64,000 nt of DNA, taken from Selaginella moellendorffii (Eukaryota > Streptophyta > Lycopodiopsida > Selaginellales > Selaginellaceae). The notes below the pieces were generated by a model. The model saw only the letters and a list, made by a program, of their open reading frames with translations. It did not search any database and was not told the origin of the DNA. Position 1 is the stretch's first letter, and every line of letters begins with the position of its first letter. Location of the stretch: positions 128,355 to 192,354 of the forward strand of contig NW_003314360.1 of assembly GCF_000143415.4 (NCBI RefSeq), given 5' to 3'. Positions 1 through 9,515 of the stretch are shown in pieces. A program made the translations under genes and the position numbers.

Positions 1-802
1 GACGGCATTGAACTCTTCAAGAGAGATCCCATAACTGGGGAACCTATGATTCCTCAGGGTTCCCCACGGCCGATGCACCCGGATGGACTCAAAGACCAGG
101 AAAGTATAGTGGCCGGGATTAGACAGCATATTGCCTTCTGGAAGAGGGGGTTGGTGTTTGGTGGAGAATCCTATTTTCAGAGGTGCAAGCCTTTGCTCGA
201 ATACTGGGAGAAGATTATATCTGCTATCCAAAATGGGCCGGTTGTATATGAAGAATTGGAAGAGTCCTTTTGGCCAGAACCCAGAGCACCAGATAGTAGC
301 GGAACAATGTCCTCTGGAAATGCAGTGACAGATAACGATGTTGAGGATCACTATTGTGGGCCGAGGAACAAGAAGCCGGATTCAGCATTCAATCCAGTAC
401 AGGTCTGCAAAGGAATGGTCGTGCTTGTCAGACCCAGTAATAAAAAACAAATGATATGGGTGGGGCGCTGCATCACTGATGCAGAGGAGGACGCGGAAAC
501 TAACTCCTTCAATGTAACTGTGGAGTGGTTCAAGCCAAGTTCCGGATATACGAAGGATTGCCTAGAAAAGAGATGGGTGCTGAATCCAAGGGATCCCAGC
601 ATGAGCATATCGGTGGATAATGTTGTGCATGGTTGGATGCGGAAGCAGAGTGCCACCATCACCTTGCCAGACCATGCAAGAGATGCAGCAAGAGCATTCA
701 TAACTCGGGTTCAAGGTGAGATTCATTAATATTCCTTTACAAAGTTTCTAATGTATTTTTTTTCAAGGTGAACAATCCGAATCTGAATCAGAGGAGGCTT
801 GA
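1..802 (+). CDS. Unrecognised protein, C-terminal part (5' end outside window)
   Basis: The frame is open from base 1, so the start lies upstream. Two exons fit: 1-715 and 768-802, joined across a 52-bp intron (donor CAAG/GTGAG, acceptor TTTTTTCAAG). The spliced end adds a short acidic tail (GEQSESESEEA) before TGA. The last 120 residues include a segment with VWVG-like and VEWF-like stretches (MIWVGRC, VTVEWFKP) that resembles the small beta-rich tail domains seen at the ends of several plant transposon proteins. A similar layout (VWYVGRI) closes the transposase at 9.7-14.0 kb, but the two are not clearly homologous. I do not recognise a family. It could be a transposon-derived gene or the end of a host nuclear protein. 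No frame breaks are visible in the part present. Confidence 0.5.
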
Positions 803-1859
803 TATAGTGTGTGAGGTAAAACAAAGATGATGTGACATATGCATTTACCAATCACACGTGCATAAATCTAATAATATGGCGTGTGGCCCATATTAATGGC
901 ACATAAACCCATATTGTGGGCTTACGTGCTTTATGTACCATCATTCCCTTGTAGCGTGTGTGTTGGTTTCCTTTTATAACACAACGAACTCCATATTTTA
1001 GGGTGAAGAGCGTTCTCATGGCAAGCACAAAATCTGTAAGTGAGGCAGAAAAGGAGACGGAGAAGGAGATAGGTGAAGATGTAGAATATATAAGTCTTCC
1101 AAACTCCCCGTACTATACTCCAGGTGATCATTTTTCTGAACAAACGGCAACATTAACAACTATCGAGAACGCCCCAGTAACGTCAGAGACAACAATCCAA
1201 AGCAAAACAACTGACCCGGAGAAGGATGATAGTACCGCTGAGAGTACCAAAAAGGAGGTGTCCACTAGCGCTTAGGCTTATAATGGCGTGTGCCCTCATG
1301 CCATTTACTTGATCACCAAATACCTTTTTCCCTTTGCACTAGTATATCTTAATACCGGTCTGAGAAATAGAATGGCATGTGCCCTCAGGCCTTTTACTAA
1401 ATCACCTTTGAAAGAAATGCAAGCCTCTATGTCGTAAAAAAAAGGTACTAGAGAAATTCCTTAATAATATGAATGTTATTTAGTTTCATGAAAATACACT
1501 AAGGGTTAAATGAGTTAAATGACTTCTCCAGACTAGCAATGCCTCTTGCTACACCTTCACAATTAGATTCGTTAGAAAAAGATAACATTGAATAATATCT
1601 AAATGTTCTCACCATTAAGTTATATGTCTGGCTAATAGGAATGATGTTCATCTTGGAAAGCTCACCACACGCTCAATGAACAAACAAATAGTGTGTGCGC
1701 GCATGCCATCGCTCTTCTTTAGCTTCAGATTCGGCTTGTTCACCTTGACAATGAGATTTATTATACAACTAGATGGACTCAGTCTGGACATAAGGTCACC
1801 GCGCTAGTCACCATGCCCCAGATATGTCTAGCCCCTGGACAAAAAACATATAATTTCAC
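803..1859. other. Intergenic stretch without a recognised gene apart from the small ORF
   Basis: AT-rich sequence. Two short related strings, each beginning with a variant of GGCGTGTGCCCTCATGCC, occur near 1284 and 1375, and a similar GGCGTGTGGCCCAT occurs near 880. The 21.3-kb MITE has comparable GGCATGTGG strings, so this interval may be the decayed interior of related elements. No coding potential seen. Confidence 0.4.
1018..1275 (+). CDS. Small low-complexity ORF, 85 aa
   Basis: An ATG-initiated frame of 85 residues rich in S, T, E and K, with an acidic, probably disordered composition. A splice-acceptor-like TATTTTAG lies just upstream at about 1000, so this may be a terminal exon rather than a free-standing gene. 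No domain is visible and no homologue is recognised. It could be a chance ORF. Confidence 0.2.
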   Translation: MASTKSVSEAEKETEKEIGEDVEYISLPNSPYYTPGDHFSEQTATLTTIENAPVTSETTIQSKTTDPEKDDSTAESTKKEVSTSA

Positions 1860-1884
1860 GTCATTTTCAAATACTTGAAAATTT

Positions 1885-1936
1885 GTACCTAGTCCCATTT
1901 TACTGAATAAATCCCACTTTAACGAAATAGAGCTTT
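1885..1936. repeat. MITE terminal arm, orphan
   Basis: This run (CCCATTTTACTGAATAAATCCCACTTTAACGAAATAGAGC, read in pieces) is a diverged copy of the arm of the MITE at 21334-21622, in the reverse orientation. It ends where gypsy A sequence begins (about 1937), so the junction marks either a MITE inserted beside gypsy A or the truncation point of gypsy A. The matching left arm was not found. Confidence 0.5.
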
Positions 1937-2917
1937 AAGCATATCTCGCTAGAGTACGGTGGCTTTAAAGATGTATGGTTTGGAGAGGGAGTTAAACCTC
2001 CAGTTGTTATGCTCTCTGCTACATCTTTAAAGCAGGCTGTTGTAATGGAAAGCACTTTCGAGTTACTTGTTGTTTGTTCGTGACTTGAGGGACCAAGGCA
2101 CGTGTGGGGGAGAAGCAGCAGTATGGGATGTACTTAACAAGTTTTCTAATGTTTTTCCATCTAAACTTCTTCATGGGTTGCCTCCATTACAAAGTCTGGA
2201 ACATGGGATTACGTTGGAGCCGGGGACACGGCCAATTTACCAGCGTCCATTTTGGTTAAGTTATGCGGAGGAGCAAGAAGTTCAACGACAAGTCAAAGAG
2301 TTACTTGGGTTTGGATTTATTCAGCCAAGTAAATCTTTGTTTACTACTCTGGTCTTGCTTGTGAAGAAAAAGGATGGTTCAATACGGATATGTATTGACT
2401 ACTGTTCCTTGAACAAGAAGACAGTGAAGTATAAGATGCCGACGCCATGTGTGGATGATATCCTAGACAAGCTTGGTAAAGCACGAGTGTTTACCAAAAT
2501 TGATCTGAGGAGTGGATATCATCAGATTGCAATGGATGATGCATCTATCTCCAAGACGGCATTCAACACAAGCTTCGGACATTTTAAGTTTACAGTTATG
2601 CTATTTTGTTTGATAAATGCACTAGCCATATTTACTTGGTTGATGATGGAGGTATTTGGGCATTATCTTCATGAGTTTGTGAAGATTTTCTTGGATGATA
2701 TTCTTCTTTTCAACAAGAATATGGAGCATAAAGTGCATTTGTGCAATGTTCCTTTGTTACTCCGTGATAGCAAACTTTATGTGAAGAAGAGCAAATGTGA
2801 ATTTGCAAAGTTAGAGGTGGAATATCTAGGCCATATTGTGACATCTAAGGGTGTCAAGATGGATCCAAGGAAGGTGGTTATAGTGGAGAATTGGCTTACA
2901 CCAACTATAGTGGCGTG

Positions 2918-3196
2918 TTGCGAATGTGACTTTGGGTATCGGAAGTTACCTGTCGGCCAGTCCTTACGGACACTCTTACCTTATTGCCATGATAGCAGGA
3001 GATCAGTATTACCAGTTCCCTTTATCAGCCCCTCTTGTTCAAGTGTTAGTTTACTGGGCTTAGCACCTGTACTTAGCCAGATGGACATAAGGTAAGAACT
3101 CCTATGTGTTTCTAGCTAAGCATACTCAGCTTGGCTCTTAGTTCTCTTTTGCACTGTCTTGCATTGGCTTGACAAGAACCCTCGTGTATTGAGATT
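2918..3196. other. Foreign 280-bp insert between RT and RNase H of gypsy A
   Basis: In the second gypsy A copy this position encodes the normal connection domain (SYYQHF, then FEWKKP). Here it is replaced by about 280 bp that reads as nothing familiar in any frame. It starts near TGTTGCGAATG and ends near GATTGGTCA, so it has TG/CA ends like an LTR, but I found no target-site duplication. It could be a small solo LTR, a MITE or filler DNA. Confidence 0.4.
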
Positions 3197-3633
3197 GGTC
3201 ATTTGAGTGGAAGAAGCCACAAGAGGAAAGTTCTATAGTGCTGAAACGATTGTTGAGTGAGGCTCCAATGCTTTGCATTGCTGATCCATCTAAACCTTAT
3301 AAGGTGATATGCGATGCGAATGGTTATGCACTGGGAGGAGTTCTTATACAAGAGGGATAGCCTATTGCATATAAGAGTCAAACTTTGAATCTTGCAAAAC
3401 AACACTATTCCACATATGAGCAAGAGTTACTTTTTATTGTTCATGCTTTGTGGATGTAGCAGCACTATCTTTATGGTGCAGTATTCATGGTGTTGAGGGA
3501 TCACAAACCACTTGTGTATCTTTTCACACAAAAAGAGTTGAACACTAGGCAAGCTCGTTGGATGGTCAAACTCATGAAGTTTAGGGAGTTTCTTATTAAG
3601 CATCGTCCAAGAAAATCAAATATGGTGGCAGAG

Positions 3634-3638
3634 GCTTT
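3634..3638. repeat. Target-site duplication GCTTT, left
   Basis: GCTTT immediately precedes the LTR start at 3639 and is repeated at 9126-9130 immediately after the other LTR. This is the 5-bp duplication expected from a Ty3/gypsy integrase. Confidence 0.9.
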
Positions 3639-3999
3639 TGTCAAGACCCCCAACAAGATCAAGACTGGAAAATGCAAAAGACAAAGAGAAAAACTAGTGG
3701 AAACAAAAAAAAGGCCTTAGACTAGCGTTGATTCAAATTGTGGAGAAATGGAACAAGGCTAACCTATATATACTATAGGTTGATAAAGCTCCACCACTCT
3801 TGGATCGAGGACGGCCTAAATATAGCTGAGGTCGAGGAGGTGCCACATCAATATCAGAAATATGGCTTGAGACTCAGGAATCGTACAGGAAATCAGAGAG
3901 TCAGGAATAGGGAAGTGTCTTGAGAGTCAGGAATGTGGTCTGCAGGTCAAAAATCCGGCGAGAGTCAGGAATGTGGCAAGAATTGGGGGATTCCTGACA
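3639..3999 (-). repeat. Gypsy B 3' LTR
   Basis: Begins TGTCAAGACC and ends TTCCTGACA on the plus strand. A TATATATACTATAGG stretch at about 3765 is a likely promoter element. It matches 8765-9125 along its full length with only transition differences. Confidence 0.92.
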
Positions 4000-4010
4000 G
4001 CACCCCCTCC

Positions 4011-4295
4011 TCAAGAACGAGTGGAACGAGGATGTGAATGAGAATGACGAGGAGGATGAGATGAGCGGCGAGGGATGGGAGATGGAGAAAAAGAATGAGG
4101 ATTGGGACGAGAAGGATAGCGGCGGTGCAAGTCTTGAATAAGGTCAGGAGAATGAATCAGGTTGTCCGCAGGTTCCCAAGTGCGTTCTTCAGGTCCGTAA
4201 CCCTTCCAGTCGACTAGATAGTAGAGTTGAGACCGTGAAATCTTGGAATCAAGGATGTCCTGAACCTCGTACTTAGACCCATCCTCGAGCTGCAC
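4011..4295 (-). pseudogene. Gypsy B chromodomain at the integrase C-terminus
   Basis: The translation contains a chromodomain: YEVQDILDSK, then YYLVDWKGYGPEERTWEP and ADNL. Both conserved aromatic and tryptophan positions are present (the W of VDWKGY and the W of TWEP). In chromoviruses this module directs integration by reading histone marks, often H3K9 methylation. A serine, proline and histidine-rich tail follows to the TGA at 4011-4013, next to the purine tract. Upstream the frame joins the integrase C-terminal region, with a frame change near 4300. Confidence 0.85.
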
Positions 4296-4299
4296 TGGT

Positions 4300-5561
4300 G
4301 GAGGTGGAGGAATGACCCGATTGGGAATAGGACTGGGAATATAAGGCTCAAGGAGAGAAAAGTGAAAAACAGGGTGAATTTGATATGAGGAGGGAAGTGC
4401 AAGGCGATAAGTGACAGGATTAATGATGGCAGTGATAGGGAAAGGACCGAGGCGTTTGAAATCAAGTTTTGGACAGGGCCTGGTGGTGGAGATATTTCGC
4501 CTGAGGAGCCAGACTTTATCCCCGATATTGTAAGGGGGACAATCCTGACGATGGACATTGGCAAATGTTTTGTGAGATTCCTGAGCACGATGGAGGTGGA
4601 AGGAAATGGAGTTGTGGATTTCCTGGAGGTTGGAGACAAATGCCTCAGAGCGGGGATTTGAATGAGAGGATTCGGATGGAGAAGGAAGTGAGAGATTGAA
4701 TTGGGGATTTCAGCCAGAGTTTGCAAAGAAGGGGGAAATTCGAAGAGAGGAGTGAACAGAGTTGTTATAGGAGAACTCAGCAAGGGGAAGGATATCGAAC
4801 CAGTTATCTTGATGATAGTTGATGAAGCACCTCAAGAATTGTTCCAACGTCTGAATCGTTTGCTCGGACTGCCCATCAGTTTGAGGATGATATGCTGAAG
4901 AGAGGTTGGCCTTCACTCCAAGCAGCTGCAAAAACCGTTGCCAGAAATGAGAGATGAACTAAGGCCCCCGATCCGAAACCACATCTGTAGGAATCCCATG
5001 AAGTCAGAAAATTTCCCTGAATACCAGTTTTGCCATGTCCTCGCCCAAAAACTCCTTGGTACATGGCAAGAAGTACGCCATCTTTGTGAAGCGATTTACC
5101 ACGACTAAAATGTTGTTGAAGCCTCCAGAACTCGGAAGATCACTCAAGAAATCCATGGAGATGGATTCCCAAGGACCTAAAGGGACCAGAAGGGAACAAA
5201 GCAAACCTGAAGGAAGGTGGCGAGGTACCTTATTCCGGGCACAAGTGTCACAGGAGGTAACAAAAGTTTTGATGTAGTCGTCCATGTGAGGCCACCAAAA
5301 GTCCCGTGCAACTAGCTCATAGGTTTTCGCAATGTTGAAGTGACTAGCAGTCGGGCTATCATGGCACGCCATCAGAACCAACCTTCGAGCATCAGCTTCA
5401 GGAATGTAAAGCTGCTCCCCACGGTATAATAAGCCATCTAAGAACTCGAACTCGTCAAATCGCCGACAGTCGGGAGTCACTAGGTGTCCAGCCTGAAGAT
5501 GGGGGAAAATGTCGCTAGCGAGATCATCGGATTGAAGATCGTTTCTGATTGCATCCATCAA
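4300..5561 (-). pseudogene. Gypsy B integrase
   Basis: The zinc-binding HHCC region is visible (HDSPTASHF, then CDTCARNK). The catalytic core shows the first aspartate in ISMDFLSDLP and the glutamate in TDGQSEQT. Frame changes near 5000 and 4710 break the protein, and the stretch holding the second catalytic aspartate is not readable in one frame. The C-terminal GDKVWLLRRN and PVFHFSLLEPY segments connect it to the chromodomain. Confidence 0.85.
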
Positions 5562-5630
5562 GGAGGAGTCCTAAGGGGCCAGGGAAATTGCCATAACTTG
5601 AAGCCGATCAGGACCGAGGATAACTTGATC

Positions 5631-7106
5631 CTATTGATCAAAGGCAGGATTACCAGGCCTTAGACTGAGATAGGAGCGCCTTGAAAGGGCATCAGGAAGG
5701 CCTTGAAGCTTTCCAGGTCTGTACTTGATAACAAAGTCAAATCGACTCAGGAATTGTGCCCACCTTGCTTGACGACGGCTTAAAACTCGGGAAGTGGCAA
5801 AGTACTCGAGATTTTTGTAATCCGTCCAGATTGTTGTTTGATGGCTCGCCCCCTCCAAGAAACAGCGCCACTCTCCAAAGGAATCCACGATGGCAAGGAG
5901 CTCCTTGTCGTGGATTTTGTAATTGATCTCCGTAGGCTGGAATTTCCGAGAATGGAAGGCGACCAGATGAAGTTCTTGATCCGCTCCGAGTTGAGTCAGC
6001 ACAGCACCGATGGCAAAGTCGGAGGCGTCAGCCTCGATGAAAAAAGGTTGTGAGGAATCAGCATGGATCAAAACGGGAGCAGAACTGAAGGCTGCCTTGA
6101 GTGTGTCGAAGGCGTGCTGGGCAGCAACAGACCAAGAGAAGGGAACATCCTTGCGAGTGAGATGCGTGAGAGGAAGGACAATGTTAGAGTAGTGATCAAT
6201 GAATTTGCGGTAGAAGTTGGCGAAGCCAAGGAAAACCTGAACGTCCGACATTGATTGTGGAGGCTCCCACTCAAGAATAGTCTTGACTTTGGCAGGATCC
6301 ATAGTGATACCCTCAGGAGTGACAATGTACCCAAGGAACTCCACAGATTGCTGATCGAAGGAACATTTCTCAAGCTTTGCGTATAGGCCATGTTCTCGTA
6401 GCTTTGCCAGCACCTTGCGTACATGTTCGTCGTGCTCCTCCTGAGTTTTTGAGTAGATGAGGATGTCATTGAGGTAGACGATCACCATCTGATCAAGAAA
6501 CTCTTGAAAGACGTCGTTTGCCATATGTTGGAAAACTGCTGGAGCATTTGTCAAGCCAAATGGCATGACAGTGTACTCGAAGTGACCATAGCGGGTTCGG
6601 AACACAATCTTCCATTCATCACCAAACCGGATCCGGATCAGGTTGTATGCGCCATGGAGGTCAATCTTGGTGAAGAAGCGGGCACCGCCGAGGAGTTCCA
6701 ACAGGTCCGAGATAAGGGGCAGCGGATAACGGTTCCGAACAGTCACCTTGTTCAAACCTCGGTAATCGATAACTAGCCGCAAACTCCCATCCTTCTTGTT
6801 GACAAAGAAGACAGGCACTCCAGCCGGGGATTGCGAATGCTGAATGTACCCCGAGGCAAGGTTCTCATCCACGTACTCTTTGAGGGCCTTAAGCTCGGAC
6901 GGGGATAACCCGTAGATAGGCCCCCACGGAGGTGACGCTCCTTCCTGTAAATCAATGGGACAGTCATAAGGCCGATGAATAGGCAGTACACTAGCTTTTT
7001 TCTTGTCAAACACATCCCCAAAATCATGATACTTCTCAGGAAGACTGACAGGAAAAATATGCAAAGCAAAAAGGAAAATAGGTTCTTCATGAAGGAGTTC
7101 TTTCAT
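5631..7106 (-). pseudogene. Gypsy B reverse transcriptase / RNase H
   Basis: A long uninterrupted frame of about 490 residues. Landmarks in order: VNKKDGSLRLVIDYRGLNK, KIDLHGAYNLIRI, MPFGLTNAPAVFQ, then the catalytic box VYLNDILIYS. The first aspartate of the usual YLDD box is asparagine here, which should destroy polymerase activity. RNase H begins near 6000 with EADASDFAIGAVL and continues through KELLAIVDSF to RQARWAQFLSRFDF. The open frame suggests a fairly recent insertion despite the active-site loss. Confidence 0.9.
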
Positions 7107-7788
7107 AGTGATTGTGGAGATAGGAGGAGGTGTACGACTGAATGGAATGATGAGACGAGGATACTATCCAGTGTAAGATGGAAGAGAGGAAAAAGAAGAG
7201 GGTGAAAACTTCGTAGAGTCAGGAACAAAACCCCGATTTGAGTTTTGGGAGAGATGAGCTGTAATTCCTTCCAACAGATCTGAGGCTGATGTAGTTGGAA
7301 CCAAGGAAGACCGAGCACCACAGAGGAGGACTTGCTGTTGATGATGTTGAAGGCGATATCAGTGACGGTGGACCCGATGTGTACTCGAATGGGCAACGTT
7401 TCCCTAAGTCCAGAAGATGGAGACACAAAATGCCCACCAATGCATTCAACCCTCAGATCCCGTATGGTAGAGGAAGAGGAACGTGATGTCGGGCAGCAAA
7501 GTCCATGTCCATGAAGTAGGAAGTTGCACCCGAGTCCAGTAGCGCCAGAGCCTTGAGTCTTGATTGTCCGGTGAAAGAAAGGAGGCATGGGACGTGGAAG
7601 TTGCGGGAATTGGTGGTGGCTTTGATGAAAGGTGGTGAGGAGCTTGATAAAGAAGAAAAGTGATTTTTATTCGGGGAGTCCAAACAGACAGCTCCTACTC
7701 TGTTTGGACAAGGTCGTTTCCCTACTGCAACAGAGGCGGATTTTGAGGCAGAGTGAACTCGAGCAGTCGGGGAGGCTTCTTGGGACAC
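7103..7788 (-). pseudogene. Gypsy B aspartic protease region
   Basis: The active-site motif LALLDSGATSYFMD is read at about 7525-7560, followed in another frame by VVLGLPWFQLHQPQI, the usual second landmark of gypsy proteases. The two parts lie in different frames (frame change near 7450), so the protease is broken. It lies between the gag zinc knuckle and the RT, as expected. Confidence 0.8.
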
Positions 7789-8666
7789 ACAGCTGCTTTG
7801 TGATTAGGATCAGCACAATAGAGGCAAAGATTATGAGATATTCGACGTTGCTTCTCAGCAGGACTCAACTTCCCTCTAATGAGTCGGGGAGTACTAAAAA
7901 TATCCATCGGGACCAGAGCAGTAGGTTCAGGAGTATGCCCCGAAGACTCAAGCTGGGATTCCTAAGTCTGGGATGGAAAATCAGCGGCGCAGTGACTTTC
8001 TTGACGACGTTCAAAGAGACGATTTTCACATCGAACAGCTTTGTTGATGGCGTCCGACAGGTCCTTGGGATCTTCCATGATGAGCAACAAATCCTTGACA
8101 CCGTCGTTGAGGCCGAAACGAAATTGGTCAATCAAAGCCCATTCATCCCACTGAGTGTCCAAAGCAAGGAGTTGGAACTCTGCAGCGTAGATCGAGGCAG
8201 GACGAGACCCCTGAGAGAGATGTCTTATCTTTGTGGTAGCAGCCCGAACCCAATCCGTCTCGCCAAAACATGCTTCGAGCTTCTCTTTGAACAATTGAAG
8301 ATCCATCAGCTCCGGAACCACGACCCCTTTCATGCTCTTCTCCAGAAGAGGAGAAAACCATGACAAAGCTGCACCTTTGAGCAACGTCCCAATCGCGCCG
8401 ATTTGAGACTCGGGAGTGGGGTACCGCCGATGTTGAAGTGCAAAAGTCAGCTCCATTTGGTTCAGAAATTCGCGAAGCTCCGAACGTTTGCCTGAAAATT
8501 TCGCCGGGAAACTCACCTTCGGTTCAGGAACTTTGCTGGATCCTTGAGTCGACAGTGAAGCAAGCTCTTGCTGCATGCGAAGAAGGGTTGCCTTCAGCTC
8601 GGTATTTTCAAACTGGTTTTTTGCAAGGACTTCGGCAAAGAAATCAGGATGGCTTGGAGACTCCAT
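7722..8666 (-). pseudogene. Gypsy B gag with zinc knuckle
   Basis: The start is taken at the ATG at 8666 (MESPSHPDFF), because the upstream open frame is only low-complexity hydrophobic sequence. The capsid-like region contains FPAKFSGKRSELREFL and GAALSWFSPLLEK, typical of chromovirus gag. After a frame change near 7960, a CCHC knuckle (CLYCADPNHKAAVC, spacing C-x2-C-x4-H-x4-C) binds nucleic acid during packaging. Confidence 0.85.
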
Positions 8667-8764
8667 CGGCAAGAAGAAAGAAAAAAAAAAGGAAAAAAAG
8701 ACAAAGGCAATCAAACAATCGAATGGAGCTAAAGGTAAAGCAAAAAGCACAATCTGAATCAAAC

Positions 8765-9125
8765 TGTCAAGACCCCCAACAAGATCAAGATTGGAAAATG
8801 CAAAAGACAAAGAGAAAAACTAGTGGAAACAAAGAAGAGGCCTTAGACTGGCGTTGATTCAAATTGTGGAGAAATGGAACAAGGCTAACCTATATATACT
8901 ATAGGTTGATGAAGCTCCACCACTCTTGGATTGAGGATGGCCTAAATATAGCTGAGGTCGAGGAGGCGCCACATCAATATCAGGAATGTGGCTCGAGACT
9001 TAGGAATCGTACAGGAAATCAGAGAGTCAGGAATAGGGAAGTGTCTCGAGAGTTAGAAATGTGGTCTGCAGGTCAGGAATCCGGCGAGAGTTAGGAATGT
9101 GGCAAGAATTGGGGGATTCCTGACA
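8765..9125 (-). repeat. Gypsy B 5' LTR
   Basis: A 361-bp LTR bounded by TG and CA, paired with 3639-3999. Because the coding strand is minus, this is the upstream LTR and would carry the promoter. It is followed by the GCTTT duplication at 9126-9130. Confidence 0.92.
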
Positions 9126-9515
9126 GCTTTATCTCGTGTTCATCATGTGATGGCATTACAAACACGGTTTTATCATCATTTGAGTAAGGTGGTCATTGAG
9201 TTTGGGCAATTGGTTGAGAGTGCTCAGCCTCAAGATGCTAAGGTGGCCTCTTTGCGTGACTAGGTGGAAGCCCCTTGCTCATTGGTGGTTGGGATTCTCA
9301 ACTATAATGGCCATGTATATTTGCCATGGGTGGATGTGTAAATGACTCAAGTTTTATTCCACTATCATGATCATCTAAAGGCTGGTCATTTTGGAAAGAA
9401 CAAGATGTATGAGTTGATTAACCATAATTTTTATTGGAGGAATATGAACGTTGATATCCTTGAGTATTGTAAATCATGCAAGCTTAGTCAGCAAGTAAAG
9501 GTGCCATGGGAGAAG
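9126..9515 (+). pseudogene. Gypsy A copy 1: RNase H end and integrase zinc finger
   Basis: Continuation of the frame cut at 3638. It encodes the end of RNase H and the integrase HHCC finger (HYHDHLKAGHFG, then CKSCKLSQQ). One in-frame TAG lies near 9262. The segment ends with GGGAGAAG (9508-9515), duplicated at 14224-14231 on the far side of the DNA transposon. Confidence 0.85.
9508..9515. repeat. 8-bp target-site duplication GGGAGAAG, left
   Basis: The same 8 bases occur at 14224-14231 just outside the other terminal repeat. The gypsy A copy on the minus strand at 40025-40041 carries GGGAGAAAC once at the equivalent point, which acts as an empty site. Confidence 0.85.

Larger units (their letters stand above)
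1937..3638 (+). pseudogene. Gypsy A copy 1: reverse transcriptase and RNase H segment
   Basis: Ty3/gypsy polyprotein remnant. The reverse transcriptase reads from about 2067 with the usual landmarks: KKKDGSIRICIDY, KIDLRSGYHQI, and a catalytic FLDD box at about 2690 (the usual box is YLDD). RNase H follows at 3199-3638 (FEWKKPQEE, DHKPLVYLF, RQARWMVKL). An in-frame TAG interrupts RNase H at about 3358 and a frame change falls near 2920. The sequence between RT and RNase H (2918-3196) does not match the second gypsy A copy at 39.9-43.0 kb. The segment stops at 3638, where the chromodomain gypsy inserted, and resumes at 9126. It starts abruptly at about 1937, so gag and the 5' LTR are missing. 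Confidence 0.85.
3639..9125 (-). mobile_element. Complete chromodomain Ty3/gypsy retrotransposon (gypsy B)
   Basis: A 5487-bp element with 361-bp direct LTRs, a GCTTT duplication on both sides, and gag, protease, RT/RNase H, integrase and chromodomain in the canonical gypsy order on the minus strand. A purine-rich tract (GAGGAGGGGG on the minus strand, at about 4003-4012) abuts the 3' LTR. The sequence next to the 5' LTR (starting GTTTGATTCAG on the minus strand) does not match the usual initiator-methionine tRNA binding site. By eye the two LTRs differ at about 18 positions, all transitions. The chromodomain places it among the chromoviruses. The element sits inside the RNase H reading frame of gypsy A and interrupts it cleanly. 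Several frameshifts make it non-autonomous. Confidence 0.92.

Noticed and set aside
8740-8764. A standard tRNA-Met primer-binding site next to the gypsy B 5' LTR
   Set aside because: The adjacent minus-strand sequence starts GTTTGATTCAG and does not match TGGTATCAGAGC or close variants.
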